Shown here piece by piece: positions 43,437 to 51,928 of a stretch of DNA of 64,000 nt (position 1 is its first letter; each line of letters begins with the position of its first letter). Location of the stretch: the NCBI RefSeq assembly GCF_014651535.1, contig NZ_BMXB01000003.1:1-64000 (forward strand), written 5' to 3'. The position numbers and the translations under genes were made by a program. The notes under the pieces are model-generated. The model was not told where the DNA came from. It did no database searches and saw only the letters and a program-made list of their open reading frames with translations. This stretch comes from Salinimicrobium marinum. Its GTDB lineage: Bacteria > Bacteroidota > Bacteroidia > Flavobacteriales > Flavobacteriaceae.

Positions 43437-44263
43437 AGAAAATTTTATTCATCGTTCTAATAGTTTCACATAATGTGTTTGCACAGCACAACAAAGTTTT
43501 GGATACTATTTTTGCCAATGAGAAGCACAATGTCTCCCTATTTTTTCCCAGTCAGGTAAGGCAGGGAATCGTAGGAGCAACTAATTATACTTTCAGTTTT
43601 AATGAAGAGAATCCACAATACTTTGGTCTGCTCAAGGCATTGCCGGGAAAAGACAGTAGTTTGTTGGTTCTGACCTCTGATGGACAAATCTATTCCTGGT
43701 ATGTAAAGTACAAAGAGCACCTGCCACAACTGAATTATTTCGTGAAACCAACGGCAAGTATAGGCAACGAGATTCCTGTACTGGATGAGCAAAATATAGC
43801 TAAGGAAGAAGTAGCTATTGCAAATGATCAAAAGGTACTGAAAGACAGTACAGCGAAATTGAATTACTTCCAGAAGCTTTCCCAATATTACCTAAATACG
43901 TCAACGGGACATTTGAAATCCAGTAGGAAGGACAGGCTGAAGCTGAGTGTCAAAGACCTGATTAATTACAGAAGGGAAACCTACATTGTATTTGAACTCG
44001 AAAACAGATCTGAAATAGATTTCGAAGTAAACTATCTGAATGTCTATCTCACGCAGGGAAATAAAAAGCGGAATGCATCCTATCAAAAACTGCTGACAAA
44101 TCCATTATTCAAATTAAATTTTCCAGAGATAATAAGACATCATCAGAAAAAGATATTCGTATATGTATTGCCAAAGTTCACTGTGGGTGAAAATCAACGG
44201 ATAGAGGTAGAGGTACGCGAAAAGAGGGGGAGTAGATATTTAGATTTGAAGTTCAGAGGATAA
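43433..44263 (+). CDS. traN: Conjugative transfer protein TraN (DUF4138, VirB9-like)
   Basis: 276 aa with a signal peptide (MKKILFIVLIVSHNVFAQ). VGATNYTFSFNEENPQYFGL and DLINYRRETYIVFELENRSE followed by IDFEVNYLNVYL match the DUF4138 domain of Bacteroidetes TraN. It is the last visible gene of the tra operon; the usual traO, traP and traQ do not follow. The next gene on the opposite strand is the coupling protein, so the operon has been cut short here. Confidence 0.85.
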   Translation: MKKILFIVLIVSHNVFAQHNKVLDTIFANEKHNVSLFFPSQVRQGIVGATNYTFSFNEENPQYFGLLKALPGKDSSLLVLTSDGQIYSWYVKYKEHLPQLNYFVKPTASIGNEIPVLDEQNIAKEEVAIANDQKVLKDSTAKLNYFQKLSQYYLNTSTGHLKSSRKDRLKLSVKDLINYRRETYIVFELENRSEIDFEVNYLNVYLTQGNKKRNASYQKLLTNPLFKLNFPEIIRHHQKKIFVYVLPKFTVGENQRIEVEVREKRGSRYLDLKFRG

Positions 44264-44493
44264 AATTAATTAGAATGATCAAATTGCTTCCATAGTCAGT
44301 GTCTTCTTCAGGATAATTTTTAATTAGCAGTATTATTTTAAACTCGTAAAAATTGCAGGAGTTTTATCTTTCGATTTTTCCATCTATTTGTCCTTTTTGC
44401 CCAGGAACAGGAGGGGCTGTAAGAAAATTAAGATTTTAAGGAATGGCAGGCAAATATGTAATTTTTGAAGAAATAAGATAACCAAGCATTCCC

Positions 44494-46098
44494 TTACTTT
44501 CCAAAGATTTTCCTCGCCTGGCCATGAATTCGTTCAAAATTTGCCTTAATTTCATTTTCAGAATAGCCTTTAAATTTCAGAGGTAGATTTTTTTCAATGT
44601 TTTCAAATTTAAATTTTACCAACTGCTCCTTGCCATCGGCAAAGCTGACAAATTCTCCAGGTTGTAATCTGAAGAACGCATCCGACCGGATTTTGGAAAC
44701 CTCCCGTTCACTTTTCGTAATCCTTGTGTCAAAATCCAGTCCTTCACCCCGATTAATGCTGATACTCTGACGTTTTACAATTTCAAAGAAGCGCTCGTAA
44801 TATTTTGCTGTGTCAGGATCATTCACCTTCCCAAAGAACTGGTAAGAGAGATTGCTAAGGATTGCTCTGCTGGCTTTATCACCATAAAGCAATTCATTCT
44901 GTATTTTATCCTGCATGACGTAGAGCGTAGCGATGTCATAGCTTCTTAGGGTGGCCGGAATACGGTGCATATGAAGCAGTCTTATGGTTGGAGCTTCTTC
45001 CATAAGCAAGAAGGACGACGCTCTGTTTCGCACACTCATTTGTTTGGAGATGGTATGAATAATTGTCGCAATAGCAGGAGAGTAGGCGGTTTCAAATTTT
45101 GGATTATTTACTATAGAGACTACCGCAGGATTCTCAGGATTATTAATATCCAAAGGAACTTCATCAGCCGACAACGTCATAAATATACGGTGAGTGCTCA
45201 GTTTTTTCAGAGCATTGGCAAGCGTACTTTTTACGGCTGCGGTTTGTCGTTCAGATTCTATCCCGCTGATGAAGGCATCAGCCATGGCTTTGGAGGTGAG
45301 ATCGGAGCTAAGGAAATTGACAAGGCTTTCGGTGTTCAGAAACTGATAAATTGCTATTAGATGGGGCAGGGTACAAAAGTCAGGATATGTCGTTCTCAGT
45401 TTCCAGATGAGTCCGGAGATAAGGCCTTCTACGGTATCATTGAAGAATTTTGTAGTGCCGGATGAGATGGAATCCTTTTGTTCCAGCAGATTCTCCAGCA
45501 AGACCCGGGAAACTTCGTTCACACTTTCTTCATCGGGTAGATAACGGGGGGCAATAGGATTTACCCGGTGGTAAATATTATCGAAGGAAACAATGTAGAA
45601 AGGAATCTCATTATCCTTGAAAAGGGGGTAAGCGATTTCTGTAAGTTCAAAGCTTTTATAGTCGTGGATCACTCCACAAAATGAATGTTTACTTAAATGT
45701 TTAAGAAAATTATAAATCACACTTTCCGTTTTGCCGCTACCTGCGGCACCAATTATAGAAACGCCCCTTCTGAAGTTTTCAATAGTCAGTTTCCCTTCCT
45801 TGAGTAAAAATTTCACCTGGTATTTTTTAGGAATATCTCTTCTCGCTTCAGTATTCACGAATACATATAACACCGTATTTAATAAAAGTAGAGGAAGAAG
45901 GTACCACAGGATCAGTACAAGTAAATGATATAATTCTGTTTTAAATTTTTGATGCAAGAAGAAAATAATTAAAATCAAGGAGAGATTAATGAAATAGCCC
46001 CAGTCGGTCTTTTTCAGGCTATACCAGAAGATCCCACTGGCGGCGAGGAGAGTAACAACACTGTAATAAAATTCTGTAATCATATTTTTAATATCCAA
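44494..46098 (-). CDS. Type IV coupling protein (VirD4/MobC-like)
   Basis: 534 aa. Two to three N-terminal membrane helices (about 10-85) are followed by Walker A GAAGSGKTES (about residues 115-124) and Walker B SSFLLMEEAPTIRLLHM. T4CPs link the relaxase-DNA complex to the transfer channel. It overlaps the upstream relaxase gene by 11 bp on the same strand and converges on traN. Its size is a little short for the family, mostly through a compact C-terminus. Confidence 0.9.
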   Translation of the reverse strand: MDIKNMITEFYYSVVTLLAASGIFWYSLKKTDWGYFINLSLILIIFFLHQKFKTELYHLLVLILWYLLPLLLLNTVLYVFVNTEARRDIPKKYQVKFLLKEGKLTIENFRRGVSIIGAAGSGKTESVIYNFLKHLSKHSFCGVIHDYKSFELTEIAYPLFKDNEIPFYIVSFDNIYHRVNPIAPRYLPDEESVNEVSRVLLENLLEQKDSISSGTTKFFNDTVEGLISGLIWKLRTTYPDFCTLPHLIAIYQFLNTESLVNFLSSDLTSKAMADAFISGIESERQTAAVKSTLANALKKLSTHRIFMTLSADEVPLDINNPENPAVVSIVNNPKFETAYSPAIATIIHTISKQMSVRNRASSFLLMEEAPTIRLLHMHRIPATLRSYDIATLYVMQDKIQNELLYGDKASRAILSNLSYQFFGKVNDPDTAKYYERFFEIVKRQSISINRGEGLDFDTRITKSEREVSKIRSDAFFRLQPGEFVSFADGKEQLVKFKFENIEKNLPLKFKGYSENEIKANFERIHGQARKIFGK

Positions 46099-47113
46099 TG
46101 GAACTAGACCTGATGCCCACTTCCAGGGCTTTCTTTAAATGCTTCAGGGCGAACGATAACTGGTTAGGGGTTATATTCAGGTGAGGAATGGAAATCCCTG
46201 TCTGACCGAGGATCTGGAAAGCTATTCTTTTTTCTACCACTGATAAAGTGTTTAAGTGCGCGTAATACTGTTTAGGTTGCTTTATGAAGGTTTTCCGTGC
46301 CAGATAAGACTCTACGTAATTGCGATTGTACCCGAATAGTTTATCAAAAGTCTTTTCAGCTTTTTCAAAGAACTGATCCCTTTCGAACCCTCGTTTAACA
46401 ATTTTTCCATGCATCATCACTTCAGAGGAGCGATATTTACTCCCGGGAGATAGGCTATAGGAATTAGAAGCATCTTTTCGGCTTACAATAATGTGGATGT
46501 GTGTTTGTAAGCCTTCCTTTCCCATGCCCTGTCGGATTATTTCACCGTTGATCTTATGTGGAGCTTCCAATTTCAGCCTATGCAGCTCCTTTTCGATTGC
46601 CCGGATATTCCCTTTTATTTCACCTCGAGAGACTTTGCGGATTTTGTTTTCCAGTTTTTTAATTTCCTTTACATACGGAGCATTTTCCTTTATTTCCCTG
46701 TCTGTTCCTTTAAAAGAACGCTGGTGTTCAACTTTAGCAAAATACTTAATGTCAGTTATGTTAATGGGTTTCCCGTTGATTTCTCGATTAAAGGTGCGGG
46801 CATATTCTTTCATTACTTCTCTGGTATATTTCTTAAGAGAATCGATGTTATTCCCGACATGTTTTAATTCGTGCCTGGAGGGATTGATGGTGATGGAGTA
46901 GTATTTAGGTTCAATTTTATTAAGTTTTGCCGTGTTCGCGTCAATTTCCTGTATCACTGTAGAGGGATTTAGATTCTCCCCATATTGATTGAAAAACAAT
47001 TCCAATTGCCCCGATTCCCTGCTTTTGTTTTCCTTTTCAAGGTAGGAGACAAAGTAGCTGACACTTTGGGAGTAGTTTTGAGATAACTTCTGAGGAGTAA
47101 TAGTGAGATACAT
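46088..47113 (-). CDS. MobB-like relaxase (DUF5712 type)
   Basis: 341 aa. YYSITINPSRHELKHV and the histidine cluster in LQTHIHIIVSRKD form the HUH-like metal and nicking motifs of this relaxase group. A candidate catalytic Tyr lies in the N-terminal MYLTITPQKLSQNYSQSVSY. KYRSSEVMMHGKIVKRGFER follows the histidine cluster. Relaxases nick oriT and lead the strand out. It lies between the BfmA-like accessory gene and the coupling protein, a classical mob operon. Confidence 0.82.
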   Translation of the reverse strand: MYLTITPQKLSQNYSQSVSYFVSYLEKENKSRESGQLELFFNQYGENLNPSTVIQEIDANTAKLNKIEPKYYSITINPSRHELKHVGNNIDSLKKYTREVMKEYARTFNREINGKPINITDIKYFAKVEHQRSFKGTDREIKENAPYVKEIKKLENKIRKVSRGEIKGNIRAIEKELHRLKLEAPHKINGEIIRQGMGKEGLQTHIHIIVSRKDASNSYSLSPGSKYRSSEVMMHGKIVKRGFERDQFFEKAEKTFDKLFGYNRNYVESYLARKTFIKQPKQYYAHLNTLSVVEKRIAFQILGQTGISIPHLNITPNQLSFALKHLKKALEVGIRSSSIGY

Positions 47114-47125
47114 TCTATTGCCTTT

Positions 47126-47662
47126 TTATGTTCTTGATTTTAGCTGCTCAAATTCTTCTTTAGTTAAATTGAGGCGCAGGTATGGCCTTCCGAAACTATT
47201 TCGCACCACCGCAACTCTATCCAGAATTTGTTTGAGGTCCTCAGTCTTTTCGGTTAGTTTTTTTCTCAGGTCTTTTTCCATTGATTTAGCAGCCAGTAAT
47301 TCGAAATGGAGAGAGTTGTCATTGGAAAGATCCTGTTGATTCTTTTCTCTGAGAATTTCCTTTTTTGTAATCGGGCTTTCCTGGAAAAGCAACTGGAGCA
47401 TGGAATGCGTGGGTTTAGTTTGGGTTTTTTCAATATCTTTAAGGATAGCCACTAAAGCATTGATCCTGTCTTTGATCCTTTTCTCCAGGGTGATAAAATT
47501 AGGTCCCAATTCCTCTAAAGGAGAAAGTCGATTGACCTTAAAAAAATCAAGCATCAACTGAAGAGTCTCAGACTGTTGTTTGCCTAACTGTCTAGAATAA
47601 TTTCGGAATTCTTCGGCCGTTTGTAATCTGATCTTAAAGGTGATGTAAGGCTGTTTTTCCAT
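47126..47662 (-). CDS. BfmA/BtgA-family mobilisation protein
   Basis: 178 aa. The N-terminal ITFKIRLQTAEEFRNYSRQL and KQQSETLQLMLDFF suggest a ribbon-helix-helix DNA-binding domain. A long charged coiled coil (about 60-160) and a C-terminal RVAVVRNSFGRPYLRLNLTK follow. It starts the mob operon, ends 12 bp before the relaxase gene and probably binds oriT to recruit it. The 284 bp upstream of it is the natural place to look for oriT. Confidence 0.8.
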   Translation of the reverse strand: MEKQPYITFKIRLQTAEEFRNYSRQLGKQQSETLQLMLDFFKVNRLSPLEELGPNFITLEKRIKDRINALVAILKDIEKTQTKPTHSMLQLLFQESPITKKEILREKNQQDLSNDNSLHFELLAAKSMEKDLRKKLTEKTEDLKQILDRVAVVRNSFGRPYLRLNLTKEEFEQLKSRT

Positions 47663-47946
47663 CTCTACGATTTGAAACAGAAAAATTACAAGACAGTGTC
47701 CTGTGAAGAAAACAATTTGAAAGTTTTAAGAATAAGGATAGCTCATTAAAATAGAAGTGTTATGGTTTTTAAGGAAAAACTGAGAATATTGTAATGAACT
47801 GAAATTCATTGGAAGAATTATAAGAACTGAATGATAGAAAAGTGGTTAAGAATTCCATTTGGCAGAACATTAGTTAGGTTCTTTAAAAGTCATTCTCTTC
47901 AAAATGACCCTTTATTTTATCAGCAGTTCTTAAGTAAGATTAAACA
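47663..47946. other. Intergenic region likely to contain oriT
   Basis: AT-rich, between the start of the mob operon and a small gene on plus. I see no strong inverted repeat or known nic motif, so only the position supports an oriT. Confidence 0.3.
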
Positions 47947-48120
47947 GTGAAATTGGGGAAATCACGAAATGGGTCACAACATAAAAATCCTATAGAACTG
48001 GTTCTTTATTTTGAACGTTTCCTGAATGAAAGCCGTAAATCCCCACTTGATTTTGATTTTTCATGGAAAGACCACCAAGGTGTGATCACTTATATTTTCA
48101 GCCGTTATGAAAATGGCTAG
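47947..48120 (+). CDS. Small hypothetical ICE protein
   Basis: 57 aa from a GTG. Its sequence (KNPIELVLYFERFLNESRKS, then PLDFDFSWKDHQGVITYIFS) looks like a genuine globular or helical protein fragment, and it ends 128 bp before the tRNA gene at the presumed element edge. It could be a full small protein or the tail of a longer gene. Function unknown. Confidence 0.5.
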   Translation: MKLGKSRNGSQHKNPIELVLYFERFLNESRKSPLDFDFSWKDHQGVITYIFSRYENG

Positions 48121-48206
48121 TCCACAACATTTAGGAATGATCCGGGAAAAGTCCTAGGTTACTTAGGCTTGATCCAATGTTGCACCTAAGTTGTACCCAT
48201 TAAATA

Positions 48207-48240
48207 AATAAAGGCTCCCGATTTCTCGAAAGCCTTTATT
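48207..48240 (-). terminator. Terminator of the tRNA-Met gene
   Basis: The stem AATAAAGGCT/AGCCTTTATT has a 14-nt loop. On minus it follows the tRNA 3' end by 7 bp and is followed by TATTTAATG. Confidence 0.75.
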
Positions 48241-48247
48241 TTACTAG

Positions 48248-48321
48248 TAGCGAGAACGAGATTTGAACTCGTGACCTCCGGGTTATGAATCCGACGCTCT
48301 AACCAACTGAGCTACCTCGCC
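48248..48321 (-). tRNA. tRNA-Met (anticodon CAT)
   Basis: The reverse strand folds as a complete cloverleaf: GGCGAGG acceptor strand, D-arm GCTC AGTTGGTTA GAGC, anticodon stem-loop TCGGA TTCATAA CCCGG/A, T-arm ACGAG TTCAAAT CTCGT and 3' strand TCTCGCT plus discriminator A. The acceptor end pairs include two G-U pairs. CCA is not encoded. The accessory DNA lies on its 3' side, the classical place for ICE insertion, but no second copy of the 3' end was found in the window. Elongator Met or Ile-CAT specificity cannot be separated from sequence alone. Confidence 0.92.
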
Positions 48322-48332
48322 TTAATGTTCTT

Positions 48333-48348
48333 CGGGTTATAAATCCGA
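48333..48348. repeat. Copy of the tRNA anticodon arm
   Basis: CGGGTTATAAATCCGA differs at one base from CGGGTTATGAATCCGA (48279-48294) of the tRNA-Met anticodon arm, 54 bp away and in the same orientation. The difference lies in the anticodon loop. Tyrosine recombinases often use the anticodon arm as crossover, so it may be a relict att site. Confidence 0.45.
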
Positions 48349-48559
48349 AATTTTAATTTCCCGATATTATCAGGATTCGCCAACCTGCCTTTCGCTGTAA
48401 TCCTAAGCTCTCAGCACCTCGGTGGTTTCTTTTAGCGGGTGCAAATATAAAAACATTTTATCTTGTGGCAAATAATCTTTTCTAAAATATTTATTTTGAT
48501 TTCTTTTAGAGTTACTAATTAATATTTATATTGCCCCGAATCAAAAACAGACCCAAAGA

Positions 48560-48946
48560 ATGGAAGAAAAAATAAAGTATGAATTGGAATTTCCTATCCA
48601 GGCTTCCCCATCGTTGTTGTACAATTATATCGCCACTCCTTCTGGTTTGAGTGAATGGTATGCCGACAATGTTAACTCAAGGGGGGAAATGTTCACCTTT
48701 ATTTGGGAAGGCAGTGAAGAAAAAGCAAAATTGATTAGTAAGAAAAGTGGGGAAAGAGTAAAATTCCGTTGGGTTGCAGATGAGGATACTTCTTATTATT
48801 TTGAAATAAGAATTCAGGTGGATGATATTACTAAAGATGTATCTATCATGATCACAGATTTCGCTGAAGAAGATGAGGTGGATGAAGGAAAGATGCTTTG
48901 GGAGAATATGATATCAGATTTAAAACAGGTATTGGGATCGGTTTAA
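48560..48946 (+). CDS. START-like/SRPBCC domain protein
   Basis: 128 aa single-domain protein of the START_2/SRPBCC type common in flavobacteria. IQASPSLLYNYIATPSGLSE, FTFIWEGSEEKAKLI and the C-terminal helix LWENMISDLKQVLGS fit a helix-grip ligand-binding fold. It is the first core gene after the tRNA. A hairpin with a T-run ends its transcript right at the next start codon. Ligand unknown. Confidence 0.85.
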   Translation: MEEKIKYELEFPIQASPSLLYNYIATPSGLSEWYADNVNSRGEMFTFIWEGSEEKAKLISKKSGERVKFRWVADEDTSYYFEIRIQVDDITKDVSIMITDFAEEDEVDEGKMLWENMISDLKQVLGSV

Positions 48947-48964
48947 AAATCCCATTTTATATAG

Positions 48965-48995
48965 TACCTTTGCCCGTTGTAAAACGGGTTTTTTT
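48965..48995 (+). promoter_or_regulatory. -7 element overlapping a terminator at the next start codon
   Basis: TACCTTTG (48965-48972) fits TAnnTTTG. It is followed directly by CCCGTT GTAA AACGGG (48973-48988) and seven T that run into the ATG at 48996. Transcription from this promoter would start inside the stem, leaving a roughly 16-nt leader. The same DNA would terminate the upstream gene. Confidence 0.6.
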
Positions 48996-49841
48996 ATGAT
49001 CAATTTGAACGGGCAAACAGTAGCACCCAATGATGCACATCTCTCTGTTACCAACCGGGGGTTCGCCTATGGTGATGCAGTGTTTGAAACTATAAGAGTA
49101 GTGAATTCCAAAATAATGTTCTGGGAAGATCATTATTTCAGGCTTATGGCTTCTATGCGAATTATGAGAATGGAAATTCCGGGGAACTTCTCACCCGAAT
49201 TTCTGGAAGAAGAGATCACCGGACTTTTAAAAGCGAATGGCCTTGAGAATTCTCCTGCACGTATCCGGTTTTCAGTGTATAGAGAAGAAGGCGGATTCTA
49301 TTCGCCCGAAACTTATCATATCGGATATTTCATCACTGCTGAAGAGCTTCCTTCACCTTTCTATCTCCTGAAGGATGATTTCTATGAAATTGAGCTTTTT
49401 AAGGATCATTATGTCAACAGTGGCTTACTTTCTACTTTAAAGACCAATAACAAAGCGCTGAACGTGCTTGGAAGCATCTTTGCAAAAGAAAACGGATACC
49501 AGAACTGTCTTATCCTCAATGAGAATAAAAGTGTGGTAGAAGCCCTTAATGGAAACCTGTTCCTGGTAAAAGGAAAAACGATAAAAACTCCTCCTTTGAC
49601 CGATGGCTGTCTTAAAGGAATCCTTAGAGGCAAATTAATTGAAATAATAAAGACGCTGCCAGATTACACTTTGATAGAAGAATCTATCTCTCCTTTTGAA
49701 CTTCAAAAAGCAGATGAATTATTTATAACCAATGTTATTGTGGGGATTCAGCCGGTAAACAAATACAGGAAAAAGGAATTTAGGACAGAGCTGACCAAAG
49801 AATTGCTCTCTAAACTTAATGTAAAGGCACGGCTGGGATAA
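48996..49841 (+). CDS. Class IV aminotransferase (ADCL/D-amino acid/branched-chain type)
   Basis: 281 aa, fold-type IV PLP enzyme. RGFAYGDAVFETIRV is the conserved N-terminal motif, the catalytic Lys is in LLSTLKTNNKALNV (about residue 148) and the C-terminal SPFELQKADELFITNVIVGI contains the phosphate-binding turn. The substrate could be aminodeoxychorismate, branched-chain or D-amino acids. It is in a core block and no folate gene is adjacent, so the exact role stays open. Confidence 0.85.
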   Translation: MINLNGQTVAPNDAHLSVTNRGFAYGDAVFETIRVVNSKIMFWEDHYFRLMASMRIMRMEIPGNFSPEFLEEEITGLLKANGLENSPARIRFSVYREEGGFYSPETYHIGYFITAEELPSPFYLLKDDFYEIELFKDHYVNSGLLSTLKTNNKALNVLGSIFAKENGYQNCLILNENKSVVEALNGNLFLVKGKTIKTPPLTDGCLKGILRGKLIEIIKTLPDYTLIEESISPFELQKADELFITNVIVGIQPVNKYRKKEFRTELTKELLSKLNVKARLG

Positions 49842-50402
49842 TCAATTGTATGTAGGGTTTTCGGGAGCATTTGACCAGATTACGTAGTTACCACCTAGTT
49901 GTAACATTTTTTCTTTCCAGAAGGTTCTTGGTTTCCGGTTTATAATCTCCCTGTTATCCTGATTTTCAATAACGACCCAGGAACGGGCATTCAACTCTTC
50001 ATTGAGTTGTTCGTAATCCCATCCCGAATAACCGAGAAAGAATTTGATTTCTTCATTTGTAATAAGATCCTGATCGATTAGCTGTTTCACCGCTTCAAAA
50101 TTCCCGCCCCAGTAAATTCCACTGGCAATTTCGATACTATCGGGAATAAGATCCGGTACCTTGTGAATAAAGTATAGGTTGTCCTGTTCTACAGGCCCGC
50201 CGTTATAGACTTTGAAATTACCTTTGATTTCCGGAACGAGGTCCTGGAGTGAAAAATCCAGCACCTTGTTAAGGATAAATCCAATAGATCCACTCTCGGT
50301 GTGGTCTGCCAACAACACAACAGATCTATTGAAGCTTATATCTCCAATGATAGAAGGCTCTGCAACTAAAAGATGTCCTTTGGCTGGTTTTAGTGTTAGC
50401 AT
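49842..50402 (-). CDS. YqgE/AlgH family protein
   Basis: 186 aa. GHLLVAEPSIIGDISFNRSV, LLADHTESGSIGFILNK and the YNGGPVEQDNLYFIHKVPD segment are the YqgE family landmarks. FFLGYSGWDYEQLNEELNAR is also present. It ends one base after the aminotransferase stop, tail to tail. Family members are widespread but their biochemical role is unresolved. Confidence 0.93.
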   Translation of the reverse strand: MLTLKPAKGHLLVAEPSIIGDISFNRSVVLLADHTESGSIGFILNKVLDFSLQDLVPEIKGNFKVYNGGPVEQDNLYFIHKVPDLIPDSIEIASGIYWGGNFEAVKQLIDQDLITNEEIKFFLGYSGWDYEQLNEELNARSWVVIENQDNREIINRKPRTFWKEKMLQLGGNYVIWSNAPENPTYN

Positions 50403-50475
50403 ATTTATATTCTTTCCGTTAAATCTAAAAAAATAATTCTCACATTCAAACGTTGGCCAACATATTTTAACAAAA

Positions 50476-50499
50476 AAACTCTCCCGGTTGGGAGAGTTT
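50476..50499 (-). terminator. Terminator of the HU gene
   Basis: The stem AAACTCTCCC/GGGAGAGTTT has a 4-nt loop. On minus it is followed by TTTT, 26 bp after the HU stop. Confidence 0.85.
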
Positions 50500-50524
50500 A
50501 GTATTTTCTTAGCGTTTGCCTGTA

Positions 50525-50797
50525 TTAGTTTACAGCTTTCTGTAAATCTGCTCCTGCCTTAAACTTCACTACATTTTTTGCAGCAATCTTAATGGTCTTA
50601 CCGGTTTGAGGGTTTCTTCCTTCTCTGGCAGCTCTTTTAGAAACTGACCATGATCCGAAACCAACTAAAGATACGCGGTCTCCTTTTTTTAGAGATCCTT
50701 CTACGTTTTCAAGAAAAGACTCTAAAGCTTTTTTTGCTGCTGCTTTAGAAATCCCGGCGTTTTCTGCCATTGCATCGATTAAATCTGTTTTGTTCAT
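50525..50797 (-). CDS. hup: DNA-binding protein HU
   Basis: 90 aa, the exact size of [42 protein letters not shown] and [17 protein letters not shown] are the HU signature, including the intercalating Pro in RNPQTG. It is a dimeric nucleoid protein that bends DNA. It is a single gene with its own terminator. Confidence 0.96.
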   Translation of the reverse strand: MNKTDLIDAMAENAGISKAAAKKALESFLENVEGSLKKGDRVSLVGFGSWSVSKRAAREGRNPQTGKTIKIAAKNVVKFKAGADLQKAVN

Positions 50798-50980
50798 AAT
50801 TTGAAATTTAGATAGTTGTTGGTTAAACTTTTATTAATTTGCTCTACAAATTTATATGGAAATCTCAGCCGTGCAAGTAATATCAAGGGAAATGCCCTGC
50901 ATTGTTGATAACTTTGGCAAATTGTTAATAAAGTTGGTTTGTTTTTATCAGAATTTAACGAATTCAGTGTTGATAAGGGT

Positions 50981-51928
50981 TTACAGTACTTTTGCGTTCG
51001 GAAAAAAATTGTATCCGTTTAAAAGATCTTTTACTTCCATTTTCCGTTTTCCGGGCAACTGGATTTCTTTCAGTTTGATAAACCCTTCTTTCACAGGAAT
51101 TTTTACTTCTTTTTCTACCTGAATTATTTTTCCAATTTCAAGATCGTGGTCCTTTAGTTCTTTTTCTACCCGAAAGATTTTGGCCGTAAGTTCATTGTCC
51201 CCGTTAACCATACTTGTCCACGCAGCGGGATAGGGGCTAAGGCCTCTAATGAAGTTGTAGATTTCATCAAGGGGAAGATGCCAGTTTATCTTTGTATTGT
51301 CTCTTGTAAGCTTATGTGCTGTTTTTAAATCTCTTGATTCTTTTTGCGGCTCTGTTTTAACCGGACCTTTCTTAATTAGCTGAAGCGTCTTCACCACCAG
51401 AGCTGCGCCTGTTTCCATCAGTTTGTCGTGGAGGCTTCCGGCATCTTCCGTAGCATCTATAGTCACTTCTTCCTGAAGGATCATTTCCCCGGTGTCTATT
51501 TTATCGTCTATGAAAAAGGTGGAGACTCCGGTTGTTTTTTCTCCGTTGATCAGGGCCCAGTTGATTGGCGCTGCACCCCTGTACTGCGGAAGGAGGGAAG
51601 CGTGCAGGTTAAATGTGCCGTATTCCGGAAGCTTCCAAACCACATCGGGCAGCATCCTGAAGGCTACCACTACCTGAAGGTTGGCCTCTAAACCTTTTAA
51701 TTCTTTCAGAAATTCTTCAGATTTAAGGTTGGTGGGCTGGAGCACCGGTAAATCCTGCTCCATGGCGTATTTTTTCACAGCCGATTGCTGGAGTTTTCTG
51801 CCTCTGCCAGCCGGTCTGTCGGGTGCGGTAATCACCCCAACCACATTATATTCCGCCTCCACGATCGCTTTTAGTGTTTCCACAGCAAAATCGGGCGTTC
51901 CCATAAATACTATTCTTAGATTTCTCAT
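50981..51928 (-). CDS. fmt: Methionyl-tRNA formyltransferase
   Basis: 315 aa. RIVFMGTPDFAVETL opens the fold. The catalytic segment NLHASLLPQYRGAAPINWAL contains the Asn-His pair, with Asp in the DKIDTGEMILQEE loop. A C-terminal OB-like domain binds tRNA (about 205-315). Fmt formylates initiator Met-tRNA with 10-formyl-THF. Its start overlaps the recQ stop by 4 bp, so translation is coupled. Confidence 0.96.
   Translation of the reverse strand: MRNLRIVFMGTPDFAVETLKAIVEAEYNVVGVITAPDRPAGRGRKLQQSAVKKYAMEQDLPVLQPTNLKSEEFLKELKGLEANLQVVVAFRMLPDVVWKLPEYGTFNLHASLLPQYRGAAPINWALINGEKTTGVSTFFIDDKIDTGEMILQEEVTIDATEDAGSLHDKLMETGAALVVKTLQLIKKGPVKTEPQKESRDLKTAHKLTRDNTKINWHLPLDEIYNFIRGLSPYPAAWTSMVNGDNELTAKIFRVEKELKDHDLEIGKIIQVEKEVKIPVKEGFIKLKEIQLPGKRKMEVKDLLNGYNFFPNAKVL

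Noticed and set aside
47663-47946. Definite oriT
   Set aside because: Position fits, but no inverted repeat or nic-like motif could be recognised by eye.
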